The notes under the pieces are model-generated. The model did not search any database and was not told the origin of the DNA. It was given only the letters and a program-made list of their open reading frames with translations. The translations under genes were made by a program, and so were the position numbers. Of a DNA stretch of 7,238 nt, positions 1-6,095 are shown in pieces (the stretch's first letter is position 1; the number at the start of each line of letters is the position of its first letter). The stretch is from JBFHER01 sp041584055 (GTDB lineage Bacteria; Bacteroidota; Bacteroidia; Bacteroidales; UBA5342), in the NCBI GenBank assembly GCA_041584055.1, contig JBFHER010000190.1, positions 1 through 7,238 of the forward strand, written 5' to 3'.

Positions 1-35
1 AAAACAGAGAAAAATATTGTAAAGAGTGCCTTCAT
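1..35 (-). CDS. Start of an exported protein, cut by the left window edge
   Basis: Downstream of the PorP/SprF gene, on the same strand, an ATG at 35-33 opens a frame that reads MKALFTIFFSV before the window ends. A Met-Lys start followed by a hydrophobic run is what the first part of a Sec signal peptide looks like. The ATG lies 12 bases after the PorP/SprF stop codon, a normal operon spacing. Only 11 complete codons are visible, so the product cannot be named. PorP/SprF genes are often followed by other envelope or T9SS-associated genes, which makes a third member of the surface cluster plausible. A chance short open frame cannot be excluded. Confidence 0.5.
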   Translation of the reverse strand, partial: MKALFTIFFSV

Positions 36-47
36 ACTATCTGCTTT

Positions 48-983
48 TTAAAACTGGGTGAAATTTCGCTTTCTGGAATTCCGAAGTCTGTATTGACTGA
101 TACCCCTATATTCCAGCCTCAGCTCAAAACTACCATAAGTAAAGCGTTTCAGTTGATTCATCACAATATCATAACTCATCCCCACACGCAATAAATCAGT
201 CATTTTAATGTCTAAAATGATGCTTTGAGATTCAAGGTAGCGATGAGATGTTCCAAACCAGACCAAATCTTTATACATCGCATGAACCCCGAGTTCCCCG
301 ATATTTTTATCGTTGTTCATGGCTTTATACAGGACGGTTTCTTTCAAATACCAGTTATGGAAAATCCGTTGTGTTGCGCCCGCCATAAGAAAACTTCCCT
401 GATAGAAATCTGTAGGCACGAACTTATTCCCGTTGATCATTAAAAAAGAACTCAGCCCTACGTAATACTTAGGGCTGTAATAAATTCCCCCCACACCAAA
501 GGATGGATTCAGAAATGTATAATCATCAATCCCCTGATACCCAAAACCACCTGGATCGGTGGCATCAATATCATAATATGTTATTAATTTATTCTTATCA
601 AAGAAGCTATACTCCCCCCCGGCCTGCAATCCAAAGGCAAGGTAATCTGTCTTATTCACCTGAAGATCAATATTAAAGGTGACACCCAGATTGTTTAAAA
701 CCATACTCCCCTGGGTAACATTGATACCCATCAACCCAATACCTAATTTATAATTCGTTAAAGGCGTATAACCCGTAAAACCCATTGTTTTGGGTGCACC
801 ATCCATGCCTTCCCATTGCGAACGATACATGAGTTTACCTGCCGGAGCCCCCCTAAATGCTGAGTAGGCCGGGTTTACAAATTCCAGGGACTTAAAGACC
901 TGGGTAAATTGCAGGGGCAGCTGAGCTGACGCGGAGGTCAGAGCCGATATACTTATAATTATGTAGAGTAAAAGTCTCTTCAT
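48..983 (-). CDS. PorP/SprF-family type IX secretion outer-membrane protein
   Basis: Predicted 311-residue outer-membrane beta-barrel of the PorP/SprF family, whose members work with the type IX secretion system or help secrete and attach partner surface proteins. Residues 1-20 form a signal peptide (MKRLLL, hydrophobic core, ASA before Gln21). Family hallmarks follow: NPAY at 37-40, the YRSQWEGMDGAPKT block at 53-66 leading into TPL, a second NP-initiated strand segment at 159-178 (GVGGIYYSPKYYVGLS), and a C-terminal alternating strand ending FELRLEY near 286-292. The length is usual for the family. A basic tail (RLRNSRKRN) follows the last strand. The gene starts 3 bases after the stop of the secreted T9SS-type protein, so the two are almost certainly cotranscribed. 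That pairing resembles SprB-SprF in gliding flavobacteria, so a cargo-specific partner role is inferred rather than the core PorP role. Confidence 0.9.
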   Translation of the reverse strand: MKRLLLYIIISISALTSASAQLPLQFTQVFKSLEFVNPAYSAFRGAPAGKLMYRSQWEGMDGAPKTMGFTGYTPLTNYKLGIGLMGINVTQGSMVLNNLGVTFNIDLQVNKTDYLAFGLQAGGEYSFFDKNKLITYYDIDATDPGGFGYQGIDDYTFLNPSFGVGGIYYSPKYYVGLSSFLMINGNKFVPTDFYQGSFLMAGATQRIFHNWYLKETVLYKAMNNDKNIGELGVHAMYKDLVWFGTSHRYLESQSIILDIKMTDLLRVGMSYDIVMNQLKRFTYGSFELRLEYRGISQYRLRNSRKRNFTQF

Positions 984-986
984 TTG

Positions 987-2297
987 CTAGTAAACCCGTT
1001 TAACATCGATGTAAGACTGGATTGTTCCAGGCTTACCGTTTCTCACATATCTGAATATATAGTAATAGGTACCATCTCTGTAATCCTTCATATCCAGATC
1101 ATTCAGGTATGGTTTGCTCTTATATATTTCCCGTCCCATGGCATTGTATACCACTAACTCGGTTTCTTCATACCTTTGTTTCCACCCCCGGGTCTCATCG
1201 TCAACAGCACCGGGAATAATAAACAAGGTCTCCCTGTCTTCTCCCGGAGATATAAAGTTGATCAATTTTGTTATATCACCAATGGTGAGCGCATAAGAGC
1301 CATAATTTTTTGCACCAAACAGCTCGGTCACAATGGATCCTTCTCTACGGGTAGGCATACCGGGCAACGCGAAATCACCTTCCAACACCCACTCATCCGA
1401 CACAACACCGGGATTAGGATTGTACATCAATCCAAACATGTTTGTTTCCAGGCTGCTATATTCAATAAAATCAAACAGGTATGCACTGATGTCCATTGAA
1501 CCTGACGACGGCGTTTTCTCGCCTACAATATTCCAGGCACCTGTTTGGTTAAGCTCTCCAAAATTATAAAGCCCCGCCTGATGATTCGCATATCCATCCA
1601 ATGCCACATCGTCGCGAAATTCAACATCCAGATATTCAACGCCCTCCATGCTATTATTAATGCGCAATGGGAAATATGTATCTGACAATCCAACCGGATA
1701 CTGATACTCCTCACCAGGTCGAATATAACGACGTAAACGGCCAAAAACAAAAGCATCTCTTGAAAGTTCCTCGTGAATGAGTGAATCGCTCGATTTATTT
1801 AAAAGACTAAGGGAATACAAATCACTTGTCTCTATTCGTCCGCGAACAAGATTTAAACGATTGCTTACCTGAAAATCACTTCCCAGAATCATGTAAGCGC
1901 CATCCTCTTTTTCGAAGGTAACATTATAGAAGGTATTTGAGAAATCACCCCCTACATAGATGTCACCAGGACCAATGAAGCGGTATTCTCCATTTCCTAT
2001 AAAAAAGGCATTCGAACTATAGTTGTTGATGGATTGATATTCATCCTCAACATTCAATATAAGTTCACCCTGGTTTTCCAGAACGGCCCCATCAATACCT
2101 GATAGAGATCCATGGACAAGTATTTGTTCTGCAGAGTCTACATACAAACGTACATCACCGTAGATGATAATATCTGCAGACTCTTCAATTTGGGCATAAG
2201 CTTTAGTTATCGGTAATACTATGGTGATAAACAACCCAATCAAAAACAAGAATCTAAGTCCACTGAATCTCCAATTTCTGCAATAAAATTTCTGCAT
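987..2297 (-). CDS. Secreted surface protein with T9SS type-B-like C-terminal domain
   Basis: Predicted 436-residue exported protein. I place the start at 2297 (MQKFYCRN), because this gives a standard signal peptide: basic N-region, hydrophobic core about 15-30, and an AYA cleavage site before Gln36. An in-frame ATG eight codons upstream (2321) would add an atypical Cys-rich leader. Residues about 40-230 are beta-rich, with FYNVTFEK (123-130) and strands like those in beta-helical Bacteroidota surface proteins, then GRLRRYIRPGEEYQYPVG (186-203), a block often seen in T9SS cargo. Residues 345-436 resemble the gliding-motility-associated (CHU_C, type B) sorting domain: ISPGEDRE, LVVYNAMGREIY, DGTYYYIF, and a final strand IDVKRVY. 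The usual SPNGDG loop is degenerate. No cysteine is seen in the mature part. No catalytic motif was recognised, so adhesin or surface-layer function is inference. The PorP/SprF-like gene follows 3 bases later. Confidence 0.82.
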   Translation of the reverse strand: MQKFYCRNWRFSGLRFLFLIGLFITIVLPITKAYAQIEESADIIIYGDVRLYVDSAEQILVHGSLSGIDGAVLENQGELILNVEDEYQSINNYSSNAFFIGNGEYRFIGPGDIYVGGDFSNTFYNVTFEKEDGAYMILGSDFQVSNRLNLVRGRIETSDLYSLSLLNKSSDSLIHEELSRDAFVFGRLRRYIRPGEEYQYPVGLSDTYFPLRINNSMEGVEYLDVEFRDDVALDGYANHQAGLYNFGELNQTGAWNIVGEKTPSSGSMDISAYLFDFIEYSSLETNMFGLMYNPNPGVVSDEWVLEGDFALPGMPTRREGSIVTELFGAKNYGSYALTIGDITKLINFISPGEDRETLFIIPGAVDDETRGWKQRYEETELVVYNAMGREIYKSKPYLNDLDMKDYRDGTYYYIFRYVRNGKPGTIQSYIDVKRVY

Positions 2298-2375
2298 AAA
2301 ATTAATTAAACAACAACCCAATATATTTCAGTGGTCAACAAACAAGTTTCGGCTTTTTTAAGGCCATAGCTTGCG

Positions 2376-2403
2376 CAAATGTAATATTAATTTTGTTAAC
2401 AAA
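2376..2403 (-). promoter_or_regulatory. Candidate promoter of the surface-protein cluster
   Basis: On the minus strand TACATTTG (2383-2376) matches the Bacteroidota -7 consensus TAnnTTTG, and a TTTG (2403-2400) lies 16 bases upstream as a possible -33 element. That spacing is slightly short. Transcription would begin near 2370, giving a leader of about 70 bases before the ATG at 2297. The site lies downstream of the purA terminator, where a separate promoter is expected. AT-rich DNA yields such matches by chance. Confidence 0.38.
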
Positions 2404-2425
2404 AATTAATCTCGTGTTAATTTTT
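2386..2425. repeat. Nested AT-rich inverted repeats, possible operator
   Basis: Two overlapping inverted repeats share one half-site. The first, 2386-2410, is ATTAATTTT, then the self-complementary GTTAAC, then AAAAATTAAT: near perfect with one extra A. The second has perfect 9-base arms, AAAAATTAA (2401-2409) and TTAATTTTT (2417-2425), around TCTCGTG. They lie directly upstream of the candidate -7 element of the surface cluster and overlap its -33 region, the position expected for a regulator site. A short CCCC/GGGG hairpin (2435-2449) lies just beyond. No binding protein can be named. Confidence 0.4.
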
Positions 2426-2483
2426 TCACCAACACCCCTATAATTGGGGGATTTCACGGTATATTCACACATTCGATCACTCA

Positions 2484-2513
2484 TAAAAATGGCCTGTTTT
2501 TATCAAACAGGCC
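2484..2513 (-). terminator. Intrinsic terminator downstream of purA
   Basis: A perfect 9-bp stem, GGCCTGTTT (2491-2499) with AAACAGGCC (2505-2513), encloses a five-base loop. Read on the minus strand, the stem is followed by ATTTTTA. It begins 13 bases after the purA stop codon, so it should end the purA transcript and insulate the surface-protein cluster. The plus-strand side lacks a comparable T-run, which supports the minus orientation. Confidence 0.85.
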
Positions 2514-2526
2514 TAAGCATAACCTC

Positions 2527-3792
2527 CTATCTAACAATTGTTTGGTCTCGATCAGGCCCCACCGACACTATTTTGATCGGCACCCCTGTGTATTCTTCAA
2601 TAAAACTTATATAATTGTTAAATTCTTTACAGAACTCAGATTCTGATCTCACGGAAGTCATGTCTTTCTTCCATCCATCAAACTCTTTGTATTTTGGTTC
2701 GGCGCCTTCACAAAGGTCGAAAGGAAAATAATCAATCTCTTCACCGTCCATTACATAAGAGGTGGCAATTTTAATTTTATCAAAACCATCCAACACATCA
2801 CTTTTCATCATGATGAGTTGCGTCACGCCGTTGATCATCACACTGTATTTCAAGGCAACAAGATCCAGCCAGCCACATCTTCTCGGACGGCCAGTTGTTG
2901 ATCCAAACTCATTTCCCTGCTTTCGCATCAATTCTCCTTCATCATCATCCAGTTCTGTAGGGAACGGGCCACTGCCAACCCTTGTGCAATAGGCCTTAAA
3001 GATACCATAAACTTCACCTATTTTTCCTGGGGCTACGCCAAGACCTGTGCATGCTCCGGCACAAACGGTATTGGATGAGGTAACAAACGGGTATGAACCA
3101 AAATCGATGTCCAATAAGGTACCCTGCGCTCCTTCGGCCAATACAGGCTGATCATTCTCCAGGGCGTTATTAATAAAATGCTCGCTATCCACAAGCTGCA
3201 TTCCGGAAATCATCTTCACACCTTCCATCCATTCTGCCTCGTAGTCAGCCAGCTCCTCTTTATAATCATACTCATATTGCTCGAGTATAGAAATATGCTT
3301 GCTTACCAAGGCATTATATTTATCATCAAAATTTGATAAAATATCTCCTACTCTGATGCCGTTACGACTTATCTTATCGGTATATGTTGGGCCAATTCCT
3401 TTTAGGGTTGATCCGATTTTAGATTTACCTTTTGCATGCTCATAGGCAGCATCCAGCAAGCGGTGGGTAGGCAAAATCAGATGTGCCTTTTTTGAAATAT
3501 ATAATTTTGAATGAATCTCATGGCCGTTGGACTTCAGCTTTTCAATTTCCGTTTTAAAGATGGCCGGATCAATCACAACGCCATTTCCGATGATATTTTT
3601 CTTATCACCCTGAAAGATACCTGAAGGGATGGTATGTAGCACATACTTTTCACCATTAAATTCCAGCGTATGTCCAGCGTTAGGGCCTCCCTGAAAACGT
3701 GCAACCACATCATACCTGGGTGTTAAAACATCCACTACTTTGCCTTTTCCTTCATCTCCCCATTGAAGGCCTAACAATACATCTACTTTCAT
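2527..3792 (-). CDS. purA: Adenylosuccinate synthetase
   Basis: Cytoplasmic enzyme that joins IMP and aspartate using GTP to make adenylosuccinate, the first committed step from IMP to AMP. The 421-residue product is complete and close to the usual length of about 430. Visible hallmarks: the N-terminal GTP/IMP loop WGDEGKGK (11-18) with catalytic Asp13, the GGPNAGHT segment with catalytic His41, GSTLKGIGPTYTDK (127-140), EGAQGTLLDIDFG (220-232), the substrate loop GSTTGRPRRCGWLD (297-310), the guanine-recognition block KSDVLDG (330-336), and the C-terminal VGPDRDQTI (411-419). Nothing key is missing. The start MKVDVLLGLQWGD is where family members begin. It lies 212 bases downstream of fur on the same strand and ends at a strong terminator. 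The spacer contains a candidate promoter, so it probably has its own transcript. Confidence 0.98.
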   Translation of the reverse strand: MKVDVLLGLQWGDEGKGKVVDVLTPRYDVVARFQGGPNAGHTLEFNGEKYVLHTIPSGIFQGDKKNIIGNGVVIDPAIFKTEIEKLKSNGHEIHSKLYISKKAHLILPTHRLLDAAYEHAKGKSKIGSTLKGIGPTYTDKISRNGIRVGDILSNFDDKYNALVSKHISILEQYEYDYKEELADYEAEWMEGVKMISGMQLVDSEHFINNALENDQPVLAEGAQGTLLDIDFGSYPFVTSSNTVCAGACTGLGVAPGKIGEVYGIFKAYCTRVGSGPFPTELDDDEGELMRKQGNEFGSTTGRPRRCGWLDLVALKYSVMINGVTQLIMMKSDVLDGFDKIKIATSYVMDGEEIDYFPFDLCEGAEPKYKEFDGWKKDMTSVRSESEFCKEFNNYISFIEEYTGVPIKIVSVGPDRDQTIVR

Positions 3793-3914
3793 TTCTTATC
3801 AAAATTATGCCCATCACGAATCGCCACAGCTAACCGTAAAGAACTATGTTAACGATTGATCAGGACTGGTATTTGTTAACAGCCCCTCTCATTTTTCTCA
3901 CTTTTAAGCAAAAC

Positions 3915-3935
3915 AATGTTCTTTAAAGGAACATT
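3915..3935. repeat. Inverted repeat AATGTTC-N7-GAACATT in the fur-purA spacer
   Basis: Perfect 7-base arms, AATGTTC (3915-3921) and GAACATT (3929-3935), flank TTTAAAG, which is itself nearly self-complementary. The site lies about 120 bases upstream of the purA start and 70 bases downstream of the fur stop. It could be a regulator operator for purA, or a weak terminator for fur, since the minus-strand continuation is GTTTTGC. The AT-rich stem and short T-run make the terminator reading weak. Confidence 0.4.
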
Positions 3936-3945
3936 TAATTTTTCC

Positions 3946-3953
3946 CAAAAATA
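3946..3953 (-). promoter_or_regulatory. Candidate -7 promoter element for purA
   Basis: The minus strand reads TATTTTTG, matching TAnnTTTG. No TTG-type -33 element is found 17-23 bases upstream. If used, transcription would start near 3939, next to the inverted repeat at 3915-3935, with a leader of about 150 bases. The motif is frequent in AT-rich DNA, so this is a weak call. Confidence 0.22.
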
Positions 3954-3959
3954 GAATAA

Positions 3960-3982
3960 ATACCTTAGAAGGAATGAGGTAT
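3960..3982 (-). terminator. Possible weak terminator of fur
   Basis: ATACCT (3960-3965) and AGGTAT (3977-3982) can pair around an 11-base loop. On the minus strand the hairpin is followed by the T-rich stretch TTATTCTATTTTT. It begins 22 bases after the fur stop. The 6-bp stem is weak and the T-run is interrupted, so read-through into purA is possible. Confidence 0.28.
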
Positions 3983-4004
3983 GTGAAGAAAAAATTGTAA
4001 AAAC

Positions 4005-4460
4005 TTACCCGTTGTCCCGACAATTTTTACAAACCCCGTATATATAAAGAGAGTAATGAGAAATATTAAAATCTCCATATTTCTCTCCACTGATATGTTC
4101 TTTGATCATTGGATCTTTAAATTCATCAATTTTACCGCAGCGTGTACAAATTAAGTGATCGTGAGGATCAATGCTGTAAGCTTTTTCGTATTGGGCCATG
4201 TTTTTTCCAAACTGATGTTTAACCACCAGCTTACAATCCAGGAGCAAATCAATTGTATTATAAAGTGTTGCACGGCTCACCCGATAGTTTTTGTTCTTCA
4301 TATATATATACAAAGACTCAATATCAAAATGACCGTTGTGAGAATATACCTTATCAAGAATAGCATAACGTTCCGGCGTTTTCCGGTGTCCTTTCTGTTT
4401 TAAATATTCTGTAAAAATCTGTTTTACAACGTCTTTGGTCTTAACCTCTTTGCTATTCAT
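4005..4460 (-). CDS. fur: Fur-family metal-responsive transcriptional regulator
   Basis: DNA-binding repressor of the Fur family, 151 residues, about the size of E. coli Fur (148). The N-terminal winged helix includes RKTPERYAIL (26-35), GHFDIESLYIYM (43-54) and the recognition helix VSRATLYNTIDLL (61-73). The C-terminal half carries the metal sites: HDHLICTRCGKIDEF (100-114), His135 in SHYSLYIYG, and CKNC (144-147). Cys105/Cys108 with Cys144/Cys147 form the usual structural zinc site. By alignment from memory, Glu92 and Glu113 correspond to E. coli Fur Glu81 and Glu108, where PerR has Asp, so an iron-sensing Fur is favoured over a peroxide sensor. Zur or another subtype is not excluded. The gene lies between the symporter and purA, all on the minus strand, and a Fur-box-like repeat upstream suggests autoregulation. 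Confidence 0.92.
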   Translation of the reverse strand: MNSKEVKTKDVVKQIFTEYLKQKGHRKTPERYAILDKVYSHNGHFDIESLYIYMKNKNYRVSRATLYNTIDLLLDCKLVVKHQFGKNMAQYEKAYSIDPHDHLICTRCGKIDEFKDPMIKEHISGEKYGDFNISHYSLYIYGVCKNCRDNG

Positions 4461-4485
4461 CTTTAAACTGAATTAAATTAAGAAA

Positions 4486-4493
4486 CAAAAATA
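4486..4493 (-). promoter_or_regulatory. Candidate -7 promoter element for fur
   Basis: The minus strand reads TATTTTTG, matching TAnnTTTG. It lies 25 bases upstream of the fur ATG and would give a leader of about 20 bases. A TTTG lies only 13 bases further upstream, too close for a normal -33 element. The position is good, but the motif alone is weak in AT-rich DNA. Confidence 0.35.
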
Positions 4494-4531
4494 AGTAAAT
4501 TTGATGCAAAACCACATGATTTTTGAAAATA

Positions 4532-4550
4532 ATTTAGTTAAATTCTAAAT
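4532..4550. promoter_or_regulatory. Fur-box-like 19-bp inverted repeat upstream of fur
   Basis: ATTTAGTTAAATTCTAAAT has perfect 6-base arms, ATTTAG and CTAAAT, around seven bases. The 19-bp length and AT-rich dyad are those of Fur-family operators. The right half (ATTCTAAAT) would give a perfect 9-1-9 palindrome if mirrored, while the left half matches six of nine positions. It lies 72-90 bases upstream of the fur start, in the spacer after the symporter gene. Autoregulation by Fur is the simplest reading, but this rests on shape and place, not on a verified consensus. Confidence 0.42.
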
Positions 4551-4625
4551 AAAAGTCCTTACGTTAAATTGCTTATACTGGGGAAGATTGATCATTTTCA
4601 TGAATAAATCATTTTAAACCTGCGT

Positions 4626-5837
4626 TCAATAATTTAATTTTTCACCCTCACTTTTTGCAATAATGACTGCGGCACATGAGTCGCTCCACACATTCACTGC
4701 TGTGCGCATCATGTCCAACGGCCGATCCACCGCCAGTATCAATCCAACGTAATACACCGGCAGTCCTACAGCAGACAATATCACCCCAATCATTATTAAA
4801 CCGGCCATGGGAATGCCGGCAGCCCCAATGGATGCGAGCAATGCTGTAAAAACAACCGTTACCTGTTGTGCAATGGTCATCTCAATGCCTAAATACTGCG
4901 CGATAAACATCGCAGCCACACATTCATACAGAGCTGTACCATCCATGTTAATTGTTGCGCCCAGTGGCAGGGTAAAACTACTTACCTTATTTGATACGCC
5001 GGCCCCTTTTTCAACAGCGCCCATTGTAAGCGGGAGGGTTGCACTTGAACTGCTTGTTGAAAAAGCTGTAAGCAAAGGTGCCGCCATATTTCGAATATGT
5101 TTAATAGGAGATATGTTGCCCACCAGCTTTAAAATCAAAGGGAGTATTCCAAAAGCGTGAATTAACAATGCTACAACCACGGTGAGTGCATAACCACCCA
5201 ATCCTTTTGCCAACTCCAGCACATCTGTTTGAGCAGCCACTTCTTTGTAGACAATTCCAAAAACGCCAAATGGTGTAAATTTGATAATAAACATTGTAAT
5301 TTTCATCATCACCTCATAAAGCCCATTCATAAGGTTCACAAGCTGAGCACTGTACTTCGCGGATATTCGCGGGATAAAAAAGCCAACAAGCATGGCAAAA
5401 AAGATGACACTTAAGATATCTCCTTTTACCATGGCTTCAAAAACATTATCAGGAACAATTCCAAGCAGGGTATCCCAAATGGATGGCTGTTCACCACTTA
5501 ATCCGTCCACCTCTGCCACCTTGTTAAGATTTACGCCTGCACCCGGTTTAATAATATTTACCATAAGTAGTCCGGTGAGTATGGCAAGCGTGCTTGTAAG
5601 TAAATAATATCCAATTGTTTTTAAACCAATTCGTCCCAGATTGGCACCGCTGCCGATGTTTGCAACTCCCGCGACAATCGAAGTGAAAATAAGTGGAACG
5701 ATGATCATTTTAAGGCCATTTAAAAATAAAGTCCCCATCCAATCCACATATTTCACTGAACCTGGTAACCATACGCCTGCCAGAACTGCGAGCACAAGTG
5801 CGATTAAAATTTGCCAGTGGATTGCTATTTTCTTCAT
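4626..5837 (-). CDS. Dicarboxylate/amino acid:cation symporter (DAACS, GltP/DctA-like)
   Basis: Inner-membrane secondary transporter of the glutamate/dicarboxylate family, importing acidic amino acids or C4-dicarboxylates with sodium or protons. I place the start at 5837 (MKKIAIHWQ, 403 residues), because it leads straight into the first membrane helix. An ATG 16 codons upstream (5885) adds an unconserved polar leader. Family landmarks in order: the serine-rich hairpin-1 motif FSTSSSSATLP (259-269), NMDGT (297-301) in helix 7, hairpin 2 ASIGAAGIP (335-343), and helix 8 with Asp375, Arg378, Thr379, Asn382 and Asp386. The Arg that pairs with the substrate side-chain carboxylate in glutamate transporters is kept, which argues for an acidic substrate. 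The Gly before the last Asp is Ser here. Glutamate, aspartate or succinate cannot be told apart. The gene is divergent from pepT, and no convincing terminator follows before fur. Confidence 0.93.
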   Translation of the reverse strand: MKKIAIHWQILIALVLAVLAGVWLPGSVKYVDWMGTLFLNGLKMIIVPLIFTSIVAGVANIGSGANLGRIGLKTIGYYLLTSTLAILTGLLMVNIIKPGAGVNLNKVAEVDGLSGEQPSIWDTLLGIVPDNVFEAMVKGDILSVIFFAMLVGFFIPRISAKYSAQLVNLMNGLYEVMMKITMFIIKFTPFGVFGIVYKEVAAQTDVLELAKGLGGYALTVVVALLIHAFGILPLILKLVGNISPIKHIRNMAAPLLTAFSTSSSSATLPLTMGAVEKGAGVSNKVSSFTLPLGATINMDGTALYECVAAMFIAQYLGIEMTIAQQVTVVFTALLASIGAAGIPMAGLIMIGVILSAVGLPVYYVGLILAVDRPLDMMRTAVNVWSDSCAAVIIAKSEGEKLNY

Positions 5838-5889
5838 AAATAAAAAAGGTTGAAAGTTCGTGTCTACGCCACAAAAATTTAACAATTTT

Positions 5890-5897
5890 CAAAAGTA
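5890..5897 (-). promoter_or_regulatory. Candidate -7 promoter element for the symporter gene
   Basis: The minus strand reads TACTTTTG, matching TAnnTTTG, 52 bases upstream of the chosen start. TTTG motifs lie 12 and 25 bases further upstream, both outside the usual spacing. If the element is used, transcription starts near 5884, which also makes the upstream ATG at 5885 an unlikely translation start. Confidence 0.3.
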
Positions 5898-6062
5898 ATG
5901 TTTTTAAGGCAAACACAGGAATCAAAATCTGATGATTTAAACCTGTATCTGTCCGATTCTGAAACATTTTCAGGCATTACATCCGTTTAAAATCAACGAG
6001 ATTATGAATCATATTCAGAATAAACATGTGATTGATCATTTAATTTTATGCCTAATAAATTG

Positions 6063-6070
6063 TATGTTTG
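6063..6070 (+). promoter_or_regulatory. Candidate -7 promoter element for pepT
   Basis: TATGTTTG matches TAnnTTTG and ends 25 bases before the pepT ATG, giving a leader of about 20 bases. The nearest upstream TTG (6032-6034) is 28 bases away, longer than usual. A small inverted repeat, TGAAT-CAT-ATTCA (6005-6017), lies about 50 bases upstream and could be a regulator site, but it is too short to weigh. Confidence 0.35.
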
Positions 6071-6095
6071 ATCTTCAATTTTAACAGAATATGGA

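Noticed and set aside
1114..1756. Several short open frames on both strands within the secreted-protein gene
   Set aside because: They overlap a coherent signal-peptide and sorting-domain protein in other frames and look like shadows of it.
2351..2365. GGCTTTTTTAAGGCC hairpin in the leader of the surface cluster as a terminator or riboswitch
   Set aside because: The stem is short with a wobble pair and has no following T-run on the minus strand. It is too small for a known riboswitch.
2435..2449. CCCC-TATAATT-GGGG hairpin as a second purA terminator
   Set aside because: The stem has only four pairs and no adjacent T-run. The 2484-2513 hairpin already explains termination.
3800..3807. TAATTTTG (minus strand) immediately before the purA ATG as a promoter
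   Set aside because: Although it matches TAnnTTTG, it is 7 bases from the ATG, would give an almost leaderless transcript, and has no TTG element at the right distance.
4807..5853. Plus-strand open frames opposite the symporter gene
   Set aside because: They are antisense shadows of a long conserved membrane protein and have no start context or domain of their own.
5959..5973. CTGAA-N5-TTCAG repeat in the divergent spacer
   Set aside because: Five-base arms are expected by chance in a spacer of this length.
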